This document shows, in pieces, positions 50,255 to 60,132 of a stretch of DNA of 64,000 nt (its first letter is position 1; every line of letters begins with the position of its first letter). Source of the DNA: Tropicimonas marinistellae (lineage in GTDB: Bacteria; Pseudomonadota; Alphaproteobacteria; Rhodobacterales; Rhodobacteraceae); contig NZ_LNCI01000006.1 in the NCBI RefSeq assembly GCF_001509585.1, positions 310,001 to 374,000 on the forward strand. The letters run 5' to 3'. Below the pieces are notes generated by a model. That model did not search any database, had not been told where the DNA came from, and saw only the letters and a program-made list of their open reading frames with translations. A program made the position numbers and the translations under genes.

Positions 50255-51556
50255 TTAGTAACCCGCGGCTTCCATCTCGTCTGCGGTCAGCGCCTGAGCC
50301 TTCTCAAGAGCCTCTTCCGCGGTCTGCTGACCGGCCAGAGCGGCGGAGAACTCCTGGCCAACCTGGGTGGCGATGCCGGCAAATTCGGGGATGGCCGCGA
50401 ACTGGACGCCGACATAGGGCACGGGCTCGACGGTCGGCTGGGTCGGGTCAGCCGAAAGGATGCTGTCGAGCGTCATCTGTGCAAACGGAACCTTCTGGTA
50501 CTCCGGGTTCTCGTAGAGCGACGTCCGTGCTCCCGGGGGAACATTGGCCCAGCCCTCTTTCTCGGCCACCATCTCGATATAGGCCTTCGACGTGGCCCAC
50601 TCGATGAATGCCTTGGCCGCATCGACCTTCTGCGTGCCTGCCGGGATCGCAAGCGCCCAGGCCCAGAGCCAGTTGCCGCGCTTGCCCTTGCCGGTATCGG
50701 GGGCCAGCGCAAAGCCGACCTTGTCAGCCACGGTGGAATCGTTGGGATTGGTCACGAAGGAGGCCGCGACGGTGGCGTCGATCCACATCCCGCACTTGCC
50801 CTGCTGGAACAGCGAGAGGTTTTCGTTGAAGCCGTTGGTCGAGGCACCCGGAGGGCCGGCTTCGTTCATCAGGTCGAGATAGAAGGTCAGCGTTTCGTTC
50901 CACTCGGGGCTGTCGAATTGCGGCTTCCAGTCCTCGTCGAACCAGCGCGCGCCGAACGCGTTCGAGGTGGCCGTCAGGAAGGCCATGTTCTCGCCCCAGC
51001 CGGCCTTTCCGCGCAGGCAGATGCCGTAGATCTCGTTCTCCTTGTCGGTCATCGCGCGGGCCGCCTCGGCCACGAACTCCCAGGTCGGGGCATCGGGCAT
51101 CTCGAGCCCGGCCTTCTCCATCAGGTCGGTGCGATACATGATCATCGAGCTCTCGCCGTAGAACGGCGCGGCATAGAGCGTGCCGTCGACCGACAGGCCG
51201 CCCCGCATGGCGGGAAGGATATCGTCAACGTCGTATTCGGCCGAGAGATCGTCCAGCGCGACCAGCCAGTCCTGCTGGCCCCAGATCGGCGTCTCGTACA
51301 TGCCGATCGTCATGATGTCGAACTGCCCGCCCTTGGCGGCGATATCCTGGGTAACGCGCTGGCGCAGAACATTTTCTTCCAGCGTCACCCACTCGACCTC
51401 GTGGCCGGTCTTGGCCGTGAAGTCGTCGGTGTAACCCTGCATCCGGATCATGTCGCCATTGTTGACCGTGGCGATGGTGATCGTCTCGGCCAATGCCCCG
51501 GTGGAGATCGCACCAATGGCGCACGCCCCCAGAAGAGCGCGGTATTTGAATGTCAT
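50255..51556 (-). CDS. smoE: Sugar-alcohol ABC transporter substrate-binding protein
   Basis: 433 residues with a signal peptide (MTFKYRALLGACAIGAISTGALA) and mature start ETITIATVNNGDMIRMQGYT, a segment I recall from Rhodobacter sorbitol/mannitol-binding protein. It binds polyols in the periplasm and delivers them to SmoFG. The start at 51556 is chosen since GGGAGGA lies upstream and it gives the signal peptide. Gene order smoE-F-G-K-SDR-mtlK supports polyol import. An operator candidate lies 37 bp upstream of the start. Confidence 0.92.
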   Translation of the reverse strand: MTFKYRALLGACAIGAISTGALAETITIATVNNGDMIRMQGYTDDFTAKTGHEVEWVTLEENVLRQRVTQDIAAKGGQFDIMTIGMYETPIWGQQDWLVALDDLSAEYDVDDILPAMRGGLSVDGTLYAAPFYGESSMIMYRTDLMEKAGLEMPDAPTWEFVAEAARAMTDKENEIYGICLRGKAGWGENMAFLTATSNAFGARWFDEDWKPQFDSPEWNETLTFYLDLMNEAGPPGASTNGFNENLSLFQQGKCGMWIDATVAASFVTNPNDSTVADKVGFALAPDTGKGKRGNWLWAWALAIPAGTQKVDAAKAFIEWATSKAYIEMVAEKEGWANVPPGARTSLYENPEYQKVPFAQMTLDSILSADPTQPTVEPVPYVGVQFAAIPEFAGIATQVGQEFSAALAGQQTAEEALEKAQALTADEMEAAGY

Positions 51557-51592
51557 GAATTTCCTCCCAAGGTAGAGCTTTTGCTCAAGTGA

Positions 51593-51629
51593 TGAACATA
51601 TGCTCACCATAGGGCGTGATTCGTGTCAA
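51593..51629 (-). promoter_or_regulatory. smoE promoter and SorC-type operator candidate
   Basis: On the minus strand TTGACA (51624-51629) is a perfect -35 box. The imperfect palindrome TGAGCAT-ATGTTCA (51593-51606, one mismatch between halves) overlaps where the -10 box should be, and a related half-site (TGAGCAA, 51581-51587) follows. This fits repression by the SorC-type regulator encoded just upstream. Confidence 0.55.
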
Positions 51630-51655
51630 GCCGGTTTCCCGTGCTCAGCCGTCCG

Positions 51656-52615
51656 TTATTGTGCCAGAAGGTGCTTTGCGGAGGCTTCGTCGATCACCAG
51701 ATGCGTGATCAACCGCCCCTTGAGCGCCGCCTCCACCGCCGTCCGTTTCGAGGCACCGGCGGCGATGCAGCAGACCGGGCATTCCTGCGCAGACACGCGC
51801 ACTCCCATGATGCGGTCGTTGACCGGGTGATCCAGATACCGGCCTTCGGCATCGAAGACGTGACCGGCCAGTTCGCCGGCGGCCCCGGCCGCCTGAAGGC
51901 TGGCGAGTTCCTCGGCCGTTATGAAACCATCAACATAGAGCGGCACGTTGTCGGACATGTGGCCAATGCCGACGATGGCGATATCGGCGGCGCGTGCCAG
52001 CGCGCGCGAGGCCGCCACGTGGGGCAGCGACAGATAGAGTTCGAACTCTTCCTGGCTGCGTGCCACCAGGGGGATGGACAGCGGGTATTGCGGGATCGAA
52101 AGCAACCCGGCCAGCCGCACGATCACCTCGTAGGCAGTGGCAGATCCGTCAGGGGCGACGTTGCCGTTCAGCGAGACGAGCTTGTGCGCCCCACCCTGAA
52201 CAGGTTCGATGTTTTCCACGACGGCGCGCAGCGTCCGGCCCGTGCCGATGGCAATGGTCTTGGGCTCCGTCGAACCGAAGATCTGCTCCAGCACAGGCGC
52301 TGCATAAACCGCAACCCCATGAACCGGGTCGCCGTCGCTCCCCATGCTGGGGGCAACCCAGGCCGCTTCGAGCTCGTAGCGCTCCTTGAGGTCGCGCTCC
52401 ATTTCAAGGCACGCGGCAATCGGATGGCTGATCCGCACCCGGACGAGCCCTTCCGCCATTGCCCGCGCCACCAACCTCTGGGCCCGCTGGCGGGAAATCC
52501 CGAGTTCGCGCGCAATCTGATCCTGTGTCAGCCCACCGACATAGGAGAGCCATGCCGCCCGGGCCGCGAAATCCCGCGGCGACAGATCCCTTTCATCCCG
52601 CTCAGCGCGTGTCAT
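51656..52615 (-). CDS. SorC-family sugar-binding transcriptional regulator
   Basis: 319 residues. An N-terminal helix-turn-helix (about 20-60) reads YVGGLTQDQIARELGISRQR, followed by the C-terminal sugar-phosphate-binding domain of the SorC/DeoR type. It should repress or activate the polyol operon in response to a phosphorylated sugar or polyol. Placed between the HAD gene, which it overlaps by 14 nt, and smoE. Confidence 0.88.
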   Translation of the reverse strand: MTRAERDERDLSPRDFAARAAWLSYVGGLTQDQIARELGISRQRAQRLVARAMAEGLVRVRISHPIAACLEMERDLKERYELEAAWVAPSMGSDGDPVHGVAVYAAPVLEQIFGSTEPKTIAIGTGRTLRAVVENIEPVQGGAHKLVSLNGNVAPDGSATAYEVIVRLAGLLSIPQYPLSIPLVARSQEEFELYLSLPHVAASRALARAADIAIVGIGHMSDNVPLYVDGFITAEELASLQAAGAAGELAGHVFDAEGRYLDHPVNDRIMGVRVSAQECPVCCIAAGASKRTAVEAALKGRLITHLVIDEASAKHLLAQ

Positions 52616-53294
52616 TGACCGCAGCCTCCGACTTCAGTTCCGGAGCAGGATCGAAGAATTCGGCATAAGTTTCAATCGTCCGGTGCGGACGCACCTCCGG
52701 ATCGCTTGGCAAGTCGAGCCCCGTCAGATGGCTGCCCCCGGTGAAATGCCACACCGTCATTCCCGCCGAGAGCGCCGCCCGTATGCCCGCGACGGAATCC
52801 TCGATAACCAGGCAACGCGCGGGGGGCGTCCCAGATTTCTCGGCGGCGCGCAGGAAGAGATCCGGCGCGGGCTTGCCATGCGCAACCTCCGATGCCGTTG
52901 TCGTGCGCCCCTGAAACCGCGCATCCAGCCCCACGATGCGAAGCGTGTGGTCAAGCCGCTTCGGGCTCGAGCTTGTTGCCAGGCAATACGGCACGCGGAG
53001 TCGGTCGATCGTCTCCGTCACGCCCGGCATGACTTGCAAATCGGCATCGAAGGCCGCCAACAGCCGGGCGCGGTAATCGGCCTCGAAACCAGCCGGCAGC
53101 ACAATTCCGAAATCGGCCTGGATCTGTGACAACACGACCGGATAGCTGCGTCCGAGGAAATGCTTCGCGACGTAGGCGCGGTCGACTGCGACGCCATACT
53201 CCGCCAGTTCGGCAATCAGCATCTGGGCCGAAATCACCTCGCTGTCGATCAAGACGCCGTCGCAATCGAATATGACAAGTTCGAAGCTGTCCAT
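52602..53294 (-). CDS. HAD-superfamily phosphatase (beta-PGM-like)
   Basis: 230 residues with HAD motif I FDCDGVLIDSE (Asp10/Asp12), TSSSPKRLDH (motif II), and motif IV EDSVAGIRAA. It is a beta-phosphoglucomutase-like phosphatase, in polyol operons likely to dephosphorylate a sugar phosphate. The start at 53294 (MDSFEL) has GGGAG about 7 nt upstream, better than the ATG at 53300. First gene of the polyol operon. Confidence 0.85.
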   Translation of the reverse strand: MDSFELVIFDCDGVLIDSEVISAQMLIAELAEYGVAVDRAYVAKHFLGRSYPVVLSQIQADFGIVLPAGFEADYRARLLAAFDADLQVMPGVTETIDRLRVPYCLATSSSPKRLDHTLRIVGLDARFQGRTTTASEVAHGKPAPDLFLRAAEKSGTPPARCLVIEDSVAGIRAALSAGMTVWHFTGGSHLTGLDLPSDPEVRPHRTIETYAEFFDPAPELKSEAAVNDTR

Positions 53295-53378
53295 CGCCAT
53301 GCTCCCGGTGCAACTGCTTGCAAGCGGAACCCGGGCACGCGGCTTCCGAGGCACAGGCATATACCGGCACGCGCGAAA

Positions 53379-53404
53379 TGTCCCGCCCGAAGGTCGGGCG
53401 GACA
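53379..53404 (-). terminator. Terminator candidate of the sugar-acid cluster
   Basis: CCGCCCGA (53383-53390) and TCGGGCGG (53394-53401) form an 8-bp stem with a 3-nt loop, lengthened by TGTC/GACA with one bulge. It lies 6 bp after the dehydratase stop. The following T run is short. Confidence 0.5.
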
Positions 53405-53409
53405 CATTG

Positions 53410-55191
53410 TCAGTGATTGTCGCGGGGAACGCCCTTCGTCTGCGCGATGTTCTGGTACTTCACCGCCGGTTTCAGGACCATTCCCTTGTCGAACTGATCG
53501 ACGATGGAACGCTGGATTTCCTGCCACGGCGTCTGGTGATCCGGGAACGGGTGACCGCCGGCCGCCTCCAGCGTTGCCCGGCGGGCTGCCAATTCGTCAT
53601 CCGCGACGAGAAGGTTGGCGCTGCCTTCCTTGAGGTCGACGCGCAGCCTGTCGCCGGTGCGGACCAGCGCCAACCCGCCCATCGCCGCGGCCTCCGGCGA
53701 GGCGTTCAGGATCGACGGCGATCCCGACGTGCCGGACTGCCGACCGTCGCCGATGCAGGGCAAGGCGTCGATGCCGCGCTTGAGCAGCGCCGTGGGCGGC
53801 TGCATGTTCACCACTTCGGCGCCGCCGGGATACCCGATCGGCCCTGCCCCGCGGATCACGAGGATACAGCGCTCGTCGATGTCCAACTCCGGATCGTCGA
53901 TCCGGTCATGATAATCCTCGGGGCCTTCGAACACGATGGCACGCCCCTCGAAAGCGTCCGGATCGTCGGGGTTGGAGAGGTAGCGGGCCCGGAACTCATC
54001 GGAAATCACCGAGGTTTTCATGATCGCGCTGTCGAACAGGTTGCCCTTGAGGTTCAGGAAACCCGCCGCCGGCACGAGCGGTTCGCCGTAGGGCCGGATC
54101 ACCTCGTGATCGCTCACAGCCGCGGCGGCATATTCCTCGGCTATGGACTTGCCTGTCACCGTCACGGCCTCCGGATGCGGCAGCACACCGGCCGCCATCA
54201 ACTCCGCGACCACGCCGGGCACACCGCCGGCTCGGTGAAAATCCTCGCCCAGGAAACGGCCTGCCGGCTGCACGTCGCACAGCAGCGGTACGTGATGGCC
54301 GAGTGCCTGCCAGTCGTCCGGAGTCAGGTCCACACCGAGGTGCCGCGCCACGGCGACCAGATGGATCGGCGCATTTGTGGAGCCGCCGAGGGCGGAATTG
54401 ACGACGATGGCATTCTCGAAAGCCGCCCGCGTCATTACGTCGGAAGGCTTGAGATCTTCCCAGACCATCTCCACGATGCGCCGGCCCGTCTCATAGCTGA
54501 TCTGGCCACGTTCGCGGTAGGGGGCCGGAATGGAGGCAGATCCCGGAAGCTGCATGCCCAGGGCCTCGGCAAGCGAATTCATCGTGCTGGCCGTACCCAT
54601 GGTGTTGCAATAGCCGACCGAAGGCGCCGAGTCGGCAGCCATCTCCATGAATTCCTTGTAGTCGATCTCGCCCTTCGCGAGCATCTGGCGCGCCTTCCAG
54701 ACGACCGTGCCGGAACCCACGCGCTCGCCCTTGTGCCAACCGTTCAACATCGGCCCGCAAGACAATGCAATTGCGGGGATATTCACCGTTGCAGCCGCCA
54801 TCAACAGCGCCGGTGTGGTCTTGTCGCAGCCAATGGTCAGGACCACGCCGTCGATGGGATAGCCGTAGAGAGATTCGACGAGCCCGAGATAGGCGAGGTT
54901 GCGGTCGAGCGATGCGGTCGGGCGCTTGCCCGTTTCCTGGATCGGGTGAACCGGAAACTCCAGGCAGATACCGCCCGACGCGACGATGCCTTCGCGCACC
55001 CGCTTGGCCAACTCGATGTGATGACGGTTGCAGGGGCTGAGGTCGCTCCCCGTTTGCGCGATGCCGATGATCGGCTTGCCCGATTGCAATTCCTCACGCG
55101 TGATCCCGAAATTGAGATAGCGCTCCAGATAGAGCGCCGTCATGCCGGGATTATCTGGGTTGTCGAACCATTGCTGCGAGCGAAGTTTCAT
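53410..55191 (-). CDS. IlvD/Edd-family sugar-acid dehydratase
   Basis: 593 residues. It begins [20 protein letters not shown] and carries the Fe-S motif regions [28 protein letters not shown] and [13 protein letters not shown]. The length and start resemble the L-arabinonate/D-xylonate dehydratase branch rather than the branched-chain DHAD. It dehydrates an aldonate to a 2-keto-3-deoxy acid. In this cluster a hexonate such as gluconate is an alternative substrate. It is the last gene of a TRAP-dehydratase group, 71 bp after the TRAP permease. Confidence 0.85.
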   Translation of the reverse strand: MKLRSQQWFDNPDNPGMTALYLERYLNFGITREELQSGKPIIGIAQTGSDLSPCNRHHIELAKRVREGIVASGGICLEFPVHPIQETGKRPTASLDRNLAYLGLVESLYGYPIDGVVLTIGCDKTTPALLMAAATVNIPAIALSCGPMLNGWHKGERVGSGTVVWKARQMLAKGEIDYKEFMEMAADSAPSVGYCNTMGTASTMNSLAEALGMQLPGSASIPAPYRERGQISYETGRRIVEMVWEDLKPSDVMTRAAFENAIVVNSALGGSTNAPIHLVAVARHLGVDLTPDDWQALGHHVPLLCDVQPAGRFLGEDFHRAGGVPGVVAELMAAGVLPHPEAVTVTGKSIAEEYAAAAVSDHEVIRPYGEPLVPAAGFLNLKGNLFDSAIMKTSVISDEFRARYLSNPDDPDAFEGRAIVFEGPEDYHDRIDDPELDIDERCILVIRGAGPIGYPGGAEVVNMQPPTALLKRGIDALPCIGDGRQSGTSGSPSILNASPEAAAMGGLALVRTGDRLRVDLKEGSANLLVADDELAARRATLEAAGGHPFPDHQTPWQEIQRSIVDQFDKGMVLKPAVKYQNIAQTKGVPRDNH

Positions 55192-55262
55192 GTCCGGGTC
55201 CTTGATAAGCCGGACCCGCGACGCTCGTGTTGCGACGCGGATCCGGGAAGTTCATAGCGGGG

Positions 55263-56588
55263 TCAGTCGAACCAGAACAGCGCGATCTGGGGGAAGGCAA
55301 CCAGCAGACCAACTGCCAGCACCTGCATCGCGATGAACGGGAGCAGCGACCGGAAGATGATGCCAAGCGTGATGTCGTCGGGCACCACCGACTTGAGATA
55401 GAAGGCGGCCGGGCCGAACGGCGGCGACAGGAAGCTCACCTGCATGTTCATGCAGAAGACCACGCCGAACCAGATCGGGTCGAGCCCGAGATTGCGGATG
55501 ATCGGCACGAATATCGGCATCGTCAGCAGCGCCACGCCGACCCAGTCGAGGAAGGCGCCGAGCACGAAGAGGATCGCCATCATGAAGAGCACGATCACCG
55601 TCGGGTTGTCGGAGATGCCATACATCAGGTCCGAGATGAACTTGATGCCGCCCATCAGGTTGTAGACGCCGACCAGCGCCGTGGCGCCGATGCCGATCCA
55701 GACGATCATGCCCACGGTGGCGAGCGTCTGCATGGCAGCACCCTTGAGCAGCCCCCAGGTGAACTCGCCACGGATCACGGTGGAGAGCAACACGCCGCCA
55801 ACGCCGACCGCCGAAGCTTCCGTTACCGAGGCTATGCCGCCGTAGATCGATCCGAGCACCGCGATCACCACGAGGATCGGCAGGAACAGCCCTTTTGCGA
55901 GGCGGATTTTCTCGGAGGCAGGAATGTGCTCGACCTCCGGATCCGGAACCGCACCGGGCGTGAAGTAGGCCCGGAAAAGCACATAGAGCACGTAGAAGGA
56001 GGCCAGCATGAAGCCGGGGATGAATGCCGCGGTGAAGAGGTCTCCGATCGAGACGGACGCCGTCAGGCCGTAGATGATCAGCACGATCGAGGGAGGCACC
56101 ATGGTGCCGAGTGCGCCGCCAGCGCAGACCACGCCGATGGAAAGGTTGCGGTCATACCCCTGGCGCAGCATCTGCGGCAGCGCCAGAAGGCCGAGCAGGA
56201 CCACTTCGCCGCCAATGATGCCGGACATGGCCGCAAGGATGATCGCGACAAAGATGGTCTGGACTGCCACGCCACCCCGGATCCGGCCGCCGACGAGTTT
56301 CATCGCGTCGAACAGGTCTCGGGCGATTCCCGATCGGTCCAGGATCGCGGCCATCAGCACGAACATCGGCACCGAGACAAAGACGAAGTTCTCGACGAAG
56401 GTGTAGATCCGCGAGGAGATAACCTGCACTGCCATCGGTCCGAAACCGAGCAGCGCGAAGGTGAGGGCCACCAGCAGCGTCACGAAGGCAAGTGGCATAC
56501 CCGTGAGCAGCAGCACCACCATCAGGCCGAACATCATCAGCGTCGAATTGCCGATGCCGATGGCGGCGAAATCGATGATCGCGTTCAT
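55263..56588 (-). CDS. TRAP transporter large permease (DctM family)
   Basis: 441 residues with about twelve membrane helices; typical stretches are MVVLLLTGMPLAFVTLLVAL and AGGALGTMVPPSIVLIIYGL. It carries out Na+ or H+-coupled import of a substrate handed over by the periplasmic binding protein. Adjacent to the small subunit gene. Confidence 0.93.
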   Translation of the reverse strand: MNAIIDFAAIGIGNSTLMMFGLMVVLLLTGMPLAFVTLLVALTFALLGFGPMAVQVISSRIYTFVENFVFVSVPMFVLMAAILDRSGIARDLFDAMKLVGGRIRGGVAVQTIFVAIILAAMSGIIGGEVVLLGLLALPQMLRQGYDRNLSIGVVCAGGALGTMVPPSIVLIIYGLTASVSIGDLFTAAFIPGFMLASFYVLYVLFRAYFTPGAVPDPEVEHIPASEKIRLAKGLFLPILVVIAVLGSIYGGIASVTEASAVGVGGVLLSTVIRGEFTWGLLKGAAMQTLATVGMIVWIGIGATALVGVYNLMGGIKFISDLMYGISDNPTVIVLFMMAILFVLGAFLDWVGVALLTMPIFVPIIRNLGLDPIWFGVVFCMNMQVSFLSPPFGPAAFYLKSVVPDDITLGIIFRSLLPFIAMQVLAVGLLVAFPQIALFWFD

Positions 56589-57182
56589 TTATTTCGTCTC
56601 CTCGGCCGCGCGGCGGATATAGTTCCACGTCAGGATCAGGAACTGGATCGTCATCAGGACCATGACGATCAGAAGGAAAGTCTTGACCAAAGCCGGTGCC
56701 GGGGGGTTCCAGGCCGAACCGGACCGCTCCATGCGGAATTCCCCGAGCGGAGAGAAGAGCGCCTTTTGGCTCATGATCCAGGCCGCATAGGTGAAGAATC
56801 CGGCCGCAATGAAGGAGGCGAAGGAGATGAAGATGTTGACGATCCTCCGCACCTTGGGCGGCAGGATGTCGTAGATCAGCACCACGCGGATATGGCTGTT
56901 TCGCGACGCGCAATAGAGCCCGCCGTAAAGGAAGGAGATTCCGCAAAGGAACGTCGTCGTCTCATGCGCCCAGATCGTGGGGCTGTTGAGCACGTAGCGC
57001 AGGAAGATTTCGACAAGCAGGATGCAGGCGGAAGCGCAGATCGCGACCGCGAAGGCAAAGCCCCCGGCATTTATGATCCGGCCAAAAGTACCGGCTTCGG
57101 GCACAGCGCCACGGTCGATCTTGCGGGTCGGTGTTTCGACCTGGGTCTCGGGCCCGGGGTCGGTTTCAGGTGTTTCGGTCAT
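56589..57182 (-). CDS. TRAP transporter small permease (DctQ family)
   Basis: 197 residues with four membrane helices after a hydrophilic, Thr/Glu/Pro-rich N-terminus (about 35 residues). The tail contains NYIRRAAEETK. It stabilises the large subunit and completes the TRAP importer. The gene abuts the large-subunit gene directly. Confidence 0.9.
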   Translation of the reverse strand: MTETPETDPGPETQVETPTRKIDRGAVPEAGTFGRIINAGGFAFAVAICASACILLVEIFLRYVLNSPTIWAHETTTFLCGISFLYGGLYCASRNSHIRVVLIYDILPPKVRRIVNIFISFASFIAAGFFTYAAWIMSQKALFSPLGEFRMERSGSAWNPPAPALVKTFLLIVMVLMTIQFLILTWNYIRRAAEETK

Positions 57183-57215
57183 TGTTGGAACTACCCGCCT
57201 GAATGCAATTGGGGC

Positions 57216-57240
57216 GGGCAGGCCACGTTGCGGCCTGCCC
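57216..57240 (-). promoter_or_regulatory. Intercistronic stem-loop between DctP and DctQ genes
   Basis: GGGCAGGCC and GGCCTGCCC form a 9-bp stem around a 7-nt loop, 18 bp after the binding-protein stop. Such hairpins often raise the level of binding-protein mRNA over that of the permeases. Confidence 0.6.
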
Positions 57241-57258
57241 AGGGACCTTGGGGCCGGT

Positions 57259-58272
57259 TTAGTTGAGCAGGCCGTTCTCGGTCAGGTACGCGGTCAGCGT
57301 CTCGTAGACCTTCTGGGCCATTGGCGAGCCCTCGGAAAGCGATTTCCACTCTTCCTGGGCGAGACCACGGAACTTCGCACGCTCCTCGGCCGACCAGTCG
57401 TGCACGGTGATGCCCTCGGCCTCGGCTGCCGCAACGGCGGCCTGGTCACGCTCCATCAAACCGCCGACCTGGGTTTCCTGGAAGACCTTCACGGAATCGT
57501 AGAACGCCTTCTGGATGTCCTCGGGCAGCGCCTCCCATTTCGCCTTGTTCATCGAAACCTCGACGAGCGGCAGCGAGTGGAAGCCCGGGTAGACGGGGTG
57601 CGACGCAATCTCGTTCATGCCCACTTCCTGGTTCACGGAGAACACGGAATAGTCAGCAGCGTCGATCACGCCTTTGTCGAGCGCGGTGTAGACCTCGGAG
57701 GCCGGCAGGTTCACCGGAGCGGCACCAGCAGCGCGGAAGACGTTGGCGATCGGGCCTTCGGGCGAGCGCATCTTGACGCCCTTGAGGTCGTCCACACCGT
57801 CAAGCGGCACCTTGGAGACGAAGGCTTCGAGGCCCGGGGTCGAGACACCGATGAAATAGACGCCATAGGGTTCTTGCAGCTCGCGCATCAGTTCCGCGCC
57901 GCCGCCGTTCTCGACGAAGTCGATCATCTGAGCCGGGTCCGACCAGGCACCAACCGGGTTTGCAATCAGGCCGAAAGCCGGGTCCTTGCCGGCGAAATAG
58001 GACGTATCGCAGATATGCCCGTCGATCAGTCCGGCGCCCACGGCATCCAGCGTCTCCTTGTAGTCGACGATGGTACCCACGGGCAGCATTTCGACGGCGA
58101 CCTTGCCGTCGGTCATCTCCTTGAGAACCTCGGTCCAGCCAACCTGGTACTCGAAGTTCGGGTTGCCCGCCGGGTCGGAGGATTGGAAGCGGAAGCTGTA
58201 CTCCTGTGCCGTGGCACCGAAGGCCAGAAGGCTCATAGCGATTGCAGTTGTGATTGTGCGTGTGCTTTTCAT
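57259..58272 (-). CDS. TRAP transporter substrate-binding protein (DctP family)
   Basis: 337 residues. Signal peptide MKSTRTITTAIAMSLLAFGATAQ, then EYSFRFQSSDPAGNPNFEYQ. The family's substrate-binding Arg-containing part is KMRSPEGPIANVFRAAGAAPV. It binds an organic or sugar acid in the periplasm and hands it to DctQM. First gene of the TRAP operon in the sugar-acid cluster, where a hexonate is the likely ligand. Confidence 0.92.
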   Translation of the reverse strand: MKSTRTITTAIAMSLLAFGATAQEYSFRFQSSDPAGNPNFEYQVGWTEVLKEMTDGKVAVEMLPVGTIVDYKETLDAVGAGLIDGHICDTSYFAGKDPAFGLIANPVGAWSDPAQMIDFVENGGGAELMRELQEPYGVYFIGVSTPGLEAFVSKVPLDGVDDLKGVKMRSPEGPIANVFRAAGAAPVNLPASEVYTALDKGVIDAADYSVFSVNQEVGMNEIASHPVYPGFHSLPLVEVSMNKAKWEALPEDIQKAFYDSVKVFQETQVGGLMERDQAAVAAAEAEGITVHDWSAEERAKFRGLAQEEWKSLSEGSPMAQKVYETLTAYLTENGLLN

Positions 58273-58310
58273 GGGGTCCTCCCTTGCACGTTTACACTTT
58301 CAGGGGTCAC

Positions 58311-59354
58311 TCACCCCTGGTCGAAACGAAGTTGCACCTTCATGGCCTTCGCCTTGTCGGAGGCGAAGTCGAAGGCGGCGACGGCGTCTTCCATCGGGAA
58401 GCAGCCCGTCAGTACCGGAGCGAGATCCACCCGCCCTCGGTCGATCAGGTCCGCAGCCACCTCGAACTCGTGATCGAAGCGGAACGAACCCAATATCCGG
58501 ATCTCCTTCGTCACCACGAGGCTGAGCGGCAGGGTCGGTTCGCTGCCCAGCCCCACGGTGACGATTTGCCCGCCCGGGCGGACGACCTCGCAGGCCGTCT
58601 GCAACGCCGGCGCGGCACCGGAGCATTCGAAGACGCAATCGACCCGGCCCTTGTTTTCACGCAATGGCGCAAGTGCCTCCGCCTCGGAAGACAAGTCGAT
58701 GCAACGGGTTGCCCCCATTGCTGCGGCAATCTTCAGCGGCTCGGGTGCAATGTCGGTCACGATGATCTCCGAAGCGCCGGCGAGTTTCGCCGCGGCGATC
58801 GTCAGGCAGCCGATCGGCCCACTGCCCGAAATCAGCACCCGCTTGCCAAGGAGCGCGCCGGCCTGGTTCACCGCGTGCAGACAGACCGAGAAAGGCTCGC
58901 ACAGCGCCGCGAGGGCAAGGTCGGTTTCCGGCGAGACACGGACGGCCAGTTCGGCCGGGACCGTCACTTCGGCCCGAAACAGCCCCTGCTCATGCGGCAT
59001 CCGCATGGCCGATCCGTTGAACCGCATGTCGAGGCATTCGTGCCGCATGTCACGCTTGCAATACTCGCAGTCGCCACAGGGCCGGGACGGGCAGATGGCG
59101 ACCTTGTCGCCCACCGCGAGCCCGTCGACGCCAGCGCCCAGGTCCGTCACGACGCCGGAGACTTCGTGACCGAGCGCCATCGGCTGCTGAATGCGAACAG
59201 TGCCAAAACCACCGTCGTGATAATAGTGCAGGTCCGACCCGCAGATGCCGCCACGGGCGACGGCGATGCGAACCTCGCCAACACCGGGCGGTGGGGCGAT
59301 GTCGATTTCATCGATACGCAGGTCGTGCGGGGCGTGGATGACAACTGCCTTCAT
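58311..59354 (-). CDS. idnD: L-idonate 5-dehydrogenase (Zn alcohol dehydrogenase)
   Basis: 347 residues of the medium-chain dehydrogenase family. Catalytic zinc ligands Cys38, His63 and Glu64 (GICGSD, LGHE), structural zinc ligands Cys93, 96, 99, 107, and the cofactor motif SGSGPIGCLT. It matches the L-idonate 5-dehydrogenase group, which oxidises L-idonate to 5-keto-D-gluconate. Its neighbour 2 bp downstream is a gluconate 5-dehydrogenase-like SDR, the next step of that pathway. A related L-gulonate or galactitol-type substrate is possible. Confidence 0.85.
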   Translation of the reverse strand: MKAVVIHAPHDLRIDEIDIAPPPGVGEVRIAVARGGICGSDLHYYHDGGFGTVRIQQPMALGHEVSGVVTDLGAGVDGLAVGDKVAICPSRPCGDCEYCKRDMRHECLDMRFNGSAMRMPHEQGLFRAEVTVPAELAVRVSPETDLALAALCEPFSVCLHAVNQAGALLGKRVLISGSGPIGCLTIAAAKLAGASEIIVTDIAPEPLKIAAAMGATRCIDLSSEAEALAPLRENKGRVDCVFECSGAAPALQTACEVVRPGGQIVTVGLGSEPTLPLSLVVTKEIRILGSFRFDHEFEVAADLIDRGRVDLAPVLTGCFPMEDAVAAFDFASDKAKAMKVQLRFDQG

Positions 59355-59355
59355 G

Positions 59356-60123
59356 TCAAAGCACCGAGATCATGCCGCCATCGACATAGATGAGCTGGCC
59401 GTTGATGTAGTTGGAAGCGTCGGAGGCGAGGTATATCGCGGTCCCGGCCATCTCGTCCGGTTGACCCCAGCGACCCGAGGGCGTGCGCTTGCAGACCCAG
59501 TCGTTGAACTCCTCGTTCTCGATCAGCGCGGTGTTCATCTCGGTCGCCATGTAGCCGGGGCCGATGGCGTTGACCTGAATGCCCTTGGAAGCCCATTCCG
59601 CGGTCATGATCTTGGTCAGCATCCGAACGCCCCCCTTGGCCGCGCCGTAGGGGCTCACCGTAGCACGTGCCGCATCTGAAAGCAGCGAACCGATATTGAT
59701 GATCTTGCCGTGGCCGCGCGGGATCATCCGCTTTGCCGCCTCGCGGGCGCAGATGAAGACGGCGGTCAGGTTGACGTCGATCACACGCTGCCAGTCCGAT
59801 GTTTCGAGCTCTACGATGGGCTTGCGAAACTGGATACCGGCATTGTTGACCAGGATGTCCACGGCGACGCCGTCAGAGTCGAGCTTCTCGAACGCAGCGA
59901 CGATGGCAGCCTCGTCGGCCACATCGAAGGCGGCGCCGATGACGTCGTAGCCACCGGCCGTCATCTCCTCCACCGCTTCCTGGAGCCGCGCCTCGTTCAC
60001 GCCATTGAGAATGACGCGGGCGCCGGCGGCAGCCATGCCTTCGGCCATGGCGCGGCCCAGGCCGCGGGAGGACCCGGTGATCAGCGCGGTCTTGCCGCTG
60101 AGATCGAAGAGTTTGGTGCTCAT
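59356..60123 (-). CDS. Gluconate 5-dehydrogenase-like SDR
   Basis: 255 residues. Cofactor motif TGSSRGLGRAMAEG (about 16-29), NNAGIQF, catalytic YGAAKGGV and NAIGPGY. In idonate pathways this family reduces 5-keto-D-gluconate to D-gluconate with NADPH. Between the zinc dehydrogenase and the enolase-superfamily gene in a tight minus-strand string (10 bp gap). Confidence 0.88.
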   Translation of the reverse strand: MSTKLFDLSGKTALITGSSRGLGRAMAEGMAAAGARVILNGVNEARLQEAVEEMTAGGYDVIGAAFDVADEAAIVAAFEKLDSDGVAVDILVNNAGIQFRKPIVELETSDWQRVIDVNLTAVFICAREAAKRMIPRGHGKIINIGSLLSDAARATVSPYGAAKGGVRMLTKIMTAEWASKGIQVNAIGPGYMATEMNTALIENEEFNDWVCKRTPSGRWGQPDEMAGTAIYLASDASNYINGQLIYVDGGMISVL

Positions 60124-60132
60124 GTGTTTTCC

